Below, piece after piece: positions 55,737 through 64,000 of a stretch of 64,000 bases of DNA. The first letter of the stretch is position 1, and each line of letters starts with the position of its first letter. The notes under the pieces are model-generated. The model saw only the letters and a list, made by a program, of their open reading frames with translations. It did not search any database and was not told the DNA's origin. Source of the stretch: Alloteropsis semialata. Its lineage: Eukaryota > Streptophyta > Magnoliopsida > Poales > Poaceae. Position numbers and translations under genes: made by a program. Location: assembly GCA_004135705.1 (NCBI GenBank), contig CM014278.1, forward strand, positions 72,599,192-72,663,191, in the 5' to 3' direction.

Positions 55737-56654
55737 GAACAGGGCGGCGGTGGGTGCTTGCGGAGCAGGAGTGGTGCGGTTTTATCGGATAATCGCCGCG
55801 ACGCCGCGCTTGCGCCTCCCAAGTCGAAGCTGGGAGACGAGGCCTGATCGATCATGGGCTGCTGGGCCAGGCTAGGAAAACTCCGTTCCATCCGGCGTAC
55901 CATGGACCAGGCCTGCATCGTAAGGATTACCTAACTCCTATGGGCTGGAGGCCTTTTTTTTTTTGTCCCGGGTTCGCCGTGTGACGATGTCCACGGCTCC
56001 ACGCGCTGGGGAGAATTTTTCTTTTCCGCTGCAACCGCCGTTTCAAAAAAACAGAGAAGTCTCGATTGAGCATCTTGATCTTGGCAATCCATGACTCGAG
56101 CACCTTCAAAAAAAAAAATCCAGGACTCGAGCATGATTTTGTGATCTGTGATGGCATCCTAATTTGTGATCTTATATTGTCAGAAAAGATAATGTCCGTG
56201 TGTGAGGAAGTTGCACCATTGCACTTGATGAAAGTCAGCAATGTAGTATGCCAATTCGGTGGTTGGGAATAGAACTGCCCCGGCTCCCTATCCATTTCGG
56301 GGCACTGCTGAATATTCATCCCCGTAGATCCCGGCCCAGTCCTTGAATCTGACGCCTGCCTCCGCCCCGTGGAGAAGAAACCAGCTAACGCCCGAGATCC
56401 CTCGCCTCGCTCTTGTGGCCACGAACGGGGAGTTTCTCCCACGGGCCGAGCAAAGCTCTCCGGCCGGAGCCAAGTCCACCACCACCTCACCTCCCGGGAA
56501 TCCACGACCACCACAAGCTTTTTTATCCGCGAGCGCGCCGCCCATAAAATCGAAACCCCCCTCCGACTTTTATCCGCGATCGGCGATCCCCCAGTGCCGT
56601 GCTGCCGCTGCCGCGCCTTCTGACTCCCCGCCGCGCCCCTCCGTCGTTATTCCC
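55737..56654. promoter_or_regulatory. Divergent promoter region of two plastid-related genes
   Basis: 918 bp separate the start codons of the pseudouridine synthase (minus) and the conserved protein at 56655 (plus). It is GC-rich at both edges. No MITE was seen. No TATA box was assigned with confidence. Confidence 0.45.
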
Positions 56655-59046
56655 ATGGCCGATTCCGCCGCGCTGTCCGCCGCCGCCGCCGCCTCATCTT
56701 CCTCCCTGCCCCGCTCGCTGGCGTCCAGGAGGCCCCTCTCCTCCCCTCTCCACGCCAGGTCCCGGCCCCTCCGCCGCGCCCGGTCCGGATCGCGGTCGCT
56801 CCACCGGTTGCGAGCTCGGGCGGGGAAGGACGATCCGGAGGACCTCTACGGGCCTTACCCCTGGGACCAGCCCCTGGATCTCACCACCGGGTTCGGTAAG
56901 CTCGCCTGCTACGTCTCGATCGCTGCCCAAATGCTTGGCATGCACTGATTTCACCTCGCGCTAGATGTATGCCGTGTCGTGTTGGACTGTGTAATGTGGG
57001 TTAAGACTAGAAGGGTACTAATGATTGATGCCACGATTGCAATCCCGTACCGCGTGGAAAGCTAATAAGATTGGTTAATGATTTCCTTATTTTACACATT
57101 TCTGTTTGCCTTTTTGTATACAGTCACATTTCCAACGCGATCTAAAGGGCTCAATTTGTGTCATAGCAGACATTCAGTGGGTGCCAGAAGACAGGGTCAC
57201 TCTGTTGACTTCGGATGGGCTGGTCCAAATTGGGGGCTCCCTGGTTCCTCGTCGAGTTACTTCTTCTGAGGTACGGAATCTTTGAATTGGAGCACTCACA
57301 TTAATAACTGTCTCATGTTTTTAGTTTGACAGTTGTAGAGAAAGACTACTGCATCATATTAAGCAGCAGTAAATTGATTCTAGGTTTATTTGTTTTACAC
57401 CACAGTGTATGTAACAATTGTGTATGTGCTCCAATTTTTGTTTAGATGTAACAGAGACATATTAAAGGAAAATAAAACTTTCAAAACAAACATTATGCGT
57501 ACTCATCATCACATTCAATGTTCAACAGTAGAAACTAGCTCACCGCCACAGAACATTGCAAAGTTGTGCCCTATTTGCAAAAGTTGCAAATGATATGGTA
57601 GTGGCTACTAGCATCTAAGATTCAGCTCAAAAAGGCGAAGAGCAAGTTCAGATAACTACACATTCTGTATAAATTATTTCAGAACTTTGCCATTTATAAT
57701 CCATTTCATAAAACTATATATTAAACGCACAAGCAATACATTCACTGCAGAATCAATCACAGGTACAAAATCCATTTTGATGTGAATGCTTTCAGCTATT
57801 TTCCCTAGGCAAATGCATCTAGCTGCACCTCATACACATGAAAGATTTTACCCTTTGTAGCACACAGCAGTGCCTCATGGTGCTAGGTCAGAGAAAGTCA
57901 GACTGATAAACTGGTAGGAACTTCGTAAGCGTATTTCTTGTATTCTTGTAACATTGAATAAAGTATGGCTTTCATAATACTTGCCAGAACTGTTAGTATT
58001 ACTTGGTCCTCATCAATGTTTCCCATGTTATCTGGACGTGTGTTCTCATGTGAGTTATTTTTTATCAGAAGAGGCAACGGAAATTGAAGAGTACACAAAA
58101 GTTGCGCCGGTTTCAGGAGAGCTCTTACATGGATCCAAATCAAAGTCTTTGTCTTGGAGCGCTATTTAACATAGCAGCAACAAATGTAAATATTTGCTAC
58201 TTCTTATTTTCTTATAATATCTGCACTTCCTTTTAGTAATACCATTTTATTGCTCAGGGCCTAGACATGGGCAGAAGATTATGCATCTTTGGCTTTTGTC
58301 GTTCCATTGAAATGCTAAGCGATGTAGTGGAAGATACAGTATTGGAGCATGGTGGTGAGGTATGTTTTGCTTTATGGTGAACTAAACATGTGCAAGAATA
58401 ATTCTCCGATAGGTGCTTTGGTGTGCCTTGATCTATCCATAATACTCCCTCCGTTCAGAAATGATAGATATATTTTCATCAATGAAAAGTCAAGTTCTAC
58501 AAAGTTTGACCAACAATTCTCCGATAGTAAAGGAAAGGTCGCCCAGTTTATTTCATTGTTTCTGAATGAAAAGTAACTGAGTGTGACACATGGGACACTG
58601 ATTGCTGAACTTAGATTGCTCTAGGGAAAAAAATAAGACAGTGCCAAAGGAATGAGGGTACCGCACCAACCATGGTTAAAATTGTGCATGGTTTTACAGA
58701 GCAAAGAAAACCAGCATAAAGTTTAATCAGTTGGAGTAAAAGGGGGTTAGGATATCTGGATATATAGATGTTAAAGTTGTATGGTTCGCAGCTCACCTTT
58801 TGCATTGGACATAACACATAACATGGAGTGCGCGCATGTTTATCATAAGTTTGTAAAAGGGCGTCAGTTTTGCAGGTTGTCACAGCAGAGAAAGCAAGCA
58901 ATGACGGCCTCCAGGAGAAGCTAACCATGTCTGTTGCGGTGCCATTGCTGTGGGGTGTTCCTCCAGCGTCAGAGACCCTCCATGTCGCCGTGCGGAGCGG
59001 TGGAGGTATCGTCGACAAGATCTATTGGCAGTGGGACTTATTCTAG
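56655..59046 (+). CDS. Conserved protein, probably plastid-targeted, function unknown
   Basis: Five exons, 56655-56895, 57170-57270, 58069-58185, 58258-58359 and 58876-59046, in continuous phase, give 243 residues. The first 55 residues are rich in Ser, Ala and Arg with few acidic residues, as expected of a chloroplast transit peptide. The mature part starts near DDPEDLYGPYPWDQPLDL and continues DIQWVPEDRVTLLTSDG, then a basic helix (KRQRKLKSTQKLRRFQES) and two compact conserved-looking blocks (GRRLCIFGFCRSIEMLSDV; PLLWGVPPASETLHVAV). There is no membrane segment. I do not recognise a named family, so no function is given. The start was chosen as the first ATG before the transit-like sequence. 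Confidence 0.82.
58443..58515. repeat. Truncated Stowaway end in an intron
   Basis: The Stowaway terminus ctccctccgttcagaaatgatag occurs in the last intron of the preceding gene, without a matching opposite terminus. Confidence 0.5.
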
Positions 59047-61229
59047 ATGTCCAGCGCCAAAACCTTAACAAAATTGATTCCACGCTGTATATATACTCCA
59101 ATCTAATTTGCTGCACGCATTGTGCCAGCAATTGTGCATTGTGCAGAAACTGTAAACCTAATCTCTACCTGTACAGACCCGGTCACCCTTGTGCATATAT
59201 AAAAGAACACTGGGATCACATCTCAACTCCCATTTTTATTTTGTCCCCGTTTAATCACTGGATTGATTTATTTGAGCACTGATCGGTGCGTGGGTATTTT
59301 TAGTTTTTTAAACCCTGCAGCATCTGCTACGAGTTTGTCCCTTGGCTTTCAGAAGGTGAAGCCAACCGACTGCCGCCCAACCAAGCCGCTCATCGCTGTG
59401 ATCTTCCCCCGCGTCAACCAAGCCGCTCATCGCTGTGATCTTCCCGGCGTCAGAAAGAACAGTGTGTATTCTGTGGCGCCATATGCTACGACACGTGAAA
59501 TGCTCTGTGTACATGGTAGTTGGTTAGTATGCTCATGTCCCGGCTCCCGGCTCAGTGAAATAAATAAGAATAAGAGCGCTGAATCGCGGCACATCCGGCA
59601 GAAAGGGACACCAATGGGCTGGAGCAGGAACTCCTCACGGAACTCCTGCATGCTCGCACGAAGGCGATGGCGGAGGCAGGAGGCAGCCACCCAATCCATG
59701 AATCCAACCCCAACCAATGCAACGAGGACAAATCAATCCCACGCCGTCTTCTTCGGCATCGTCAAATGAAATCCCTCGCCGGCGACGTGGTGTCTGGTGT
59801 GGGCGCGTCGCCTAGCTTGCCCGGTGGCGCGTGGCCCCGCGGTGCGCCGCAGCTCGCGGAGGCCGCCGTGTGGGCGTGACGCCGTGCGTGGTCGATCAGC
59901 TCGCGTGGAGCGGGGACGACGGGTGTGCATGCGGTGCCGGGCGGCCGGCATGGGATGAGCAGCGCCAGGTGTGGCGACCCCGACGGCATGTACGTGAAGC
60001 CTAGAGGCTAGAGCCTCTTCTTGTGGATAAATAAACTAGGGCGAGGTCAACTCGATCGCTAGCTGGTTGCTTATCCATATCCTATTACTTTGCTAGACAT
60101 GTGAGGCCAGAAAACGACGAGTAAATAATCTTCGGTGCTCCCAGTGGCAAACGATGGAAAGACTTCGCATGCAGCACGACACACGAACTGGTCTGTGAGC
60201 TGACCAAATGGGCTACGCAACAGGGCAAGTGTCCATTTTGTAAGGGCCCCTATTCTCTAAAATTTTGTGTAACGCATGTTTTCTAATGCGCTTTTTTTTG
60301 TGCATGTTCTTCAACGCATACCCATTTTGCATGACGCAGTGAAGTAAACACCTCCTAAATGGTACGGTGATGTTTTGCTTACGCAAGGAGGGCAAAAAAA
60401 ACAAAATTAAGGGTTCTCAAAGTCAAATGTGCGTGTGGCTTCATCTCATCTCGATCCTCTCGACCGTTCTTTTCTTTCTAGACTGGACGCTGGCTCAACC
60501 TGCTCATTCTTTTTCTGCTTGCAGTTTCTCCGCACCCAGGGACTGTAGAGTTTTTTTTACAAGACACCACACGAACCTTCAGCTCCTGCAGATACGCCAA
60601 GCTAGTGCGCTAATAACTATACGGGGAAACAAGAGAGAGAGAAGAGACAGCTCTTATTGACAGAGAGTCTCAAACATCCAGCTCAATGTTGTTTTGTCAT
60701 TAAAATAATGTAATATATGTGATAGGCCTTTTTTCTTGCCGTTTAGAGCCAGCTCATTAGAGAAAAAATAATTTTTTTTTGCGATTTATTAGATGAACTG
60801 GTTGCGGAATGCAGATCTTCTACACCAACTAGGTTCTTGTGGCGAAAATTGTCCATCAGGTTAGACTGGGCACAACGCTCATATTTCTTGCCCATCCAGG
60901 TTCTAGTTGTCACGATTCTCGGGAACCGTCGACAATGAGGCGTGTTTTGTGTTGTTCCGGAAAAAACAAACCAACCTTGTATGACGTGATTGTTGAATGT
61001 TGATCTAATTATAAAAATGCAAACGAAAATAAAAATAAGTAAAATTTCGATAAAGACAGTATTGTGTTCATCCCTTGTCCCGCATTCTATAATTTGTATC
61101 TACTCGTATTCATTGGAAGGAGAGGGCGAGACAAGGCGGAGGCTCTGTACCATACCAAGTTACCAACACCGCCGCTCTCTTCTGCCAGCGATTGGCGCGC
61201 AACACAACAACGCGACCGAGCGAGAGACA
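59047..61229. other. Intergenic and 4CL-like 5' flank
   Basis: No gene is supported. A 37-bp tandem duplication (ccaagccgctcatcgctgtgatcttccc) lies at 59378-59447. GC-rich overlapping frames at 59670-59990 show no domain. The last 100 bases before 61230 are likely the leader of the 4CL-like gene. Confidence 0.4.
59378..59447. repeat. Two-copy 37-bp tandem repeat
   Basis: The unit 'aaccaagccgctcatcgctg...' occurs twice head to tail with one or two mismatches. Confidence 0.75.
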
Positions 61230-63790
61230 ATGGCCGGCACGGCGGCGCCGGCCGCCGGCTACGGCGCGGACGGCGTGTACCGCTCCCCGCGCCCGGCCGT
61301 GCGCATCGAGTCCGACCCGGACCTCTCACTCACCGACCTCCTCTTCCGCCGCGCCGACGCCTGCCCCTCCGCGCTCGCGCTGGCCGACGCCGCCACCGGC
61401 CAAGCCCTCACCTTCGCCGCCTTCCGCTCCGCCGTCCTGACCACCGCCGTCGCTCTTGCCTCTCGCGCGGGCGTCCGACCCGGCGACGTCGTCCTCATCC
61501 TCGCCCCCAACTGCGTCCTTTACCCCGTCTGCTTCTTCGCCGTCGCCGCCCTCGGCGCCGTGGCCACCCCGGCCAATCCCCTCTATACCCCAAGGGAGAT
61601 TTCCAAGCAGGTCACCGACGCCCGCGCCAAGCTCGCCATCACAGTGTCTGAGCTCCTACCCAAAATCGCCGAGCTCCGCCTCCCCACCATCCTGCTCGAC
61701 GGCGACGCGGCCAGTGCCACCGCTTCCGTGCCTCCAGGCGCCCGCGTCACGCTCTACCCGGACCTCATCGACGGTGCACAGCAGACGGAGTACCGCCGCC
61801 CGCCGATAAAGCAGAGCGACACGGCCGCGCTGCTCTACTCGTCCGGCACGACGGGGGCGAGCAAGGGCGTAATCCTGACGCACCGCAACTTCATCTCGGC
61901 GGCGGTTATGATGACAGCAGACCAAGACGCGCTCGGAGAGGGGCCCAACGTCTTCCTCTGCTTCCTCCCCATGTTCCACATTTTCGGCTTGTGCGTCATC
62001 ACCTTCGCGCAGATGCAGCGTGGCAACGCCGTCGTCGTCATGTCGCGGTTCGACATGGACTCTGCGATGGCCGCCGTGGAGCGGCACCGTGTCACCCACC
62101 TCTTCTGCGTGCCGCCGGTCATTATCATGCTCGCCAAGCTCGGGAAGACCGGGGAATACGATCTCAGCTCGCTCAGGTTCATCGGCTCTGGCGCAGCGCC
62201 GCTCGGCAAGGACGTGATGGAGGTCGTGGCCAAGAACTTTCCGGAGTCCGTGATTGCCCAGGTAATTGACCCTTCACGATTTCGCAGCTCTTCAATTTGG
62301 TCGTGATCTGCTGATGAATTGTGCTACCGTTTCATATAACCATGAAGATGACGGGATCTTTCTGGGACCACTGACTTTTCAGCCTTTTCTAGCAGTGCTC
62401 TGAAGGCTAACCTCGATTTTGTTGTCTTTAGCTAAATATAGTTGGACTAGATGACAAAACTCGAATCCTTGTTCTTTGTTGATACTTGATACTGCTCCAC
62501 CAAGGACATTATAATGATGATGGAAATATGAATGGCCTCTTGGACTTGACTTTGCATTTTGGAACAGGGAATGTGACAATTCCTCTCTCTCTTTATAAAC
62601 TATAGTGAAAGTGACATTTTGGTGCTGCATACTTGGATACTCAAACCTTTTTCCCTGGGCATATGACATAATTAATGCACAAGATGACCAATTCTCATTA
62701 CACGCACTAGGTGTGCATCCTTTGGTTAAATTCTTAAGACAGTGGCCGTCATATTCCAATATGGTTGTGCTGCTCCAAACTTCAAAATACATAAAGTTTG
62801 ATATTGATCCGCCTAAGTCAACTGTGTGTTGTGTTGCTTATCATTAGCTATGTTAGTGTTGCAATGGCAATCATATATAGGTCTATCAGTTTATTTTATC
62901 CTAAGGATCATTTTGATATATTACATAGGGCAATTTGCCACTGGTTGGTTTTGGTTGGCAAATCCGCAATTATTTCTATTATATATGATATTGCTGATCA
63001 GATGCCAGACGTGCAATCCACATGATAATAAGAAAATAGCATCAATGAAACTGAATATTGTGACCACCTGTAAACATAAGATTCCTGGTCTGCAGGCATG
63101 GGCTTGTTTTTCTTTCAGGGAAATACACAGTGGTTTATATGGCAGGGGAAACCCCTGCTGTCATAAATAAATTGCAAAAGCGCTAGTGGTTTTTCTTGAA
63201 ATTGCAACAGATATTTTTCAGCTGGATCATTTTCATAGCATAGGCACATAGCTGCAGTAATCCTACACCTAAGGAGCTAACTGAGCACAGTAGGACTACT
63301 TCCGTTCAATATTAATTGATGTTCCAGACAGCCAAATCGACCTACGGAGTACAATTAGCTGTATTTTTGGGTAAAAAGCGCCAAGTAATAATGACTGGAG
63401 GAAGTAACTATCTTAATGATCCTTATGGGAACATGTAGCATTGTGAAGCATTCAGATTAGACATGTGCTCACTATGTCGCTGAAACTGTTGAAAATGTGC
63501 CCTCCTTTTGGCACCTTTCGCCAATGAGATATTGTAGCTTTAAATGGAACAAGTTTGTCATGCCTAAGTTTCATGGCATATGATGCTCATCTTGCAGGGT
63601 TACGGAATGACTGAAACTTGTGGGATCATATCTTTAGAGTACCCAGAACAAGGACAATCTCGTCAGTTTGGGTCAACCGGATCACTTGTCTCGGGTGTTG
63701 AAGCAAAGATTGTAGATTTAGAAACATTGAAATGTCTGCCACCGAACCAACTAGGAGAAATTTGTGTTCGAGGACCGAACATAATGAAAG
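61230..63790 (+). CDS. 4-coumarate:CoA ligase-like (4CLL) acyl-CoA synthetase, 5' part
   Basis: Exon 1 is 61230-62261 and exon 2 is 63598-63790; the third exon starts beyond the window, as the last bases (acatttcag) are a splice acceptor. The 408 residues present cover the N-terminal domain of an adenylate-forming enzyme. The AMP-binding loop is SSGTTGASKGVILTHRN near residue 203, with FLPMFHIFG, then GYGMTETCG, and GEICVRGPN just before the end of exon 2. Family members activate hydroxycinnamates, fatty acids or jasmonate precursors as CoA esters via an acyl-AMP. 4CL-like clades are often peroxisomal, but the C-terminal signal is outside the window. The frame is open upstream of the ATG, yet MAGTAAPAAGYG fits the family. 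The substrate cannot be assigned. Confidence 0.92.
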
Positions 63791-64000
63791 GTAAAATTTT
63801 AATCATTGTCTTTTGCCCTGTCTTCATCCACTATTAAACATTGCCAAGCTCAGTCAAAAAATATTTATACTGGTACAGTGGTACTATAACAATTGCTAGC
63901 ATTGTTTTTAGGGTGCACTTATTTGTTGACAGTGTACAACTTACCAATGCCTAGTGGTATTAAGCAGACTATTTTCCACTAAAAAATGCGAACATTTCAG

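Noticed and set aside
55170..55875. Plus-strand frames of 189-225 codons
   Set aside because: Antisense to exon 1 of the pseudouridine synthase; Gly/Arg/Ala-rich composition is the complement of the transit peptide region.
59667..59989. GC-rich overlapping frames
   Set aside because: Frames on both strands are open only because of GC content; no start, splice or family evidence.

Overview
This window is nuclear DNA from a grass (Poaceae), most likely a panicoid. The evidence is plant-type split genes with GT-AG introns, GC-rich 5' coding exons with AT-rich introns, dense Stowaway/Tourist-like MITEs, a CACTA element with Ulp1-type protease, an L1-type LINE, and grass gene families (DUF1618, DUF569, F-box/LRR). 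A 1,000-base N run at 50234-51233 shows it is a draft assembly. The species cannot be fixed from the sequence alone.

Layout, left to right. 1-2535: repeat-derived DNA, including one detached terminus of a Mutator-like family. 2536-4315 (-): FAD-dependent monooxygenase. 4986-11260 (+): an RBM39/CAPER-type splicing factor, divergent from the monooxygenase across about 670 bp. 11540-11720: a decayed copy of the last exon of the kinesin gene found 7 kb away. 13959-17340 (+): two DUF1618 copies, one broken by a MITE and one 5'-truncated. 18853-28593 (-): an armadillo-repeat kinesin with 20 exons. 30089-55736 (-): a plastid RsuA/RluB-type pseudouridine synthase (SVR1-like). Its last two exons lie at 30.1-30.7 kb and its first eight at 52.4-55.7 kb. 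The intervening 21.8-kb intron holds two LINE copies, an ELF1-like gene, a Mutator-like element encoding a zf-GRF protein, a DUF569 fragment, an F-box/LRR gene, a CACTA element and the assembly gap. 56655-59046 (+): a conserved, probably plastid-targeted protein. 61230-64000 (+): the 5' part of a 4-coumarate:CoA ligase-like gene, running off the window exactly at a splice acceptor.

The most interesting observations are three. First, the split pseudouridine synthase gene has perfectly matching splice phases on both sides of a LINE-bounded segment, so it is either a real giant nested intron or an assembly join at a repeat. Second, a 1.6-kb TIR element with an 11-bp target duplication carries its own three-exon gene for a 156-residue GRF zinc-finger/coiled-coil protein. 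Third, there are small decayed copies of neighbouring genes: a kinesin last exon and an ELF1 zinc ribbon. All exon boundaries were worked out by hand from splice signals, reading-frame phase and protein family conservation; no search was run.
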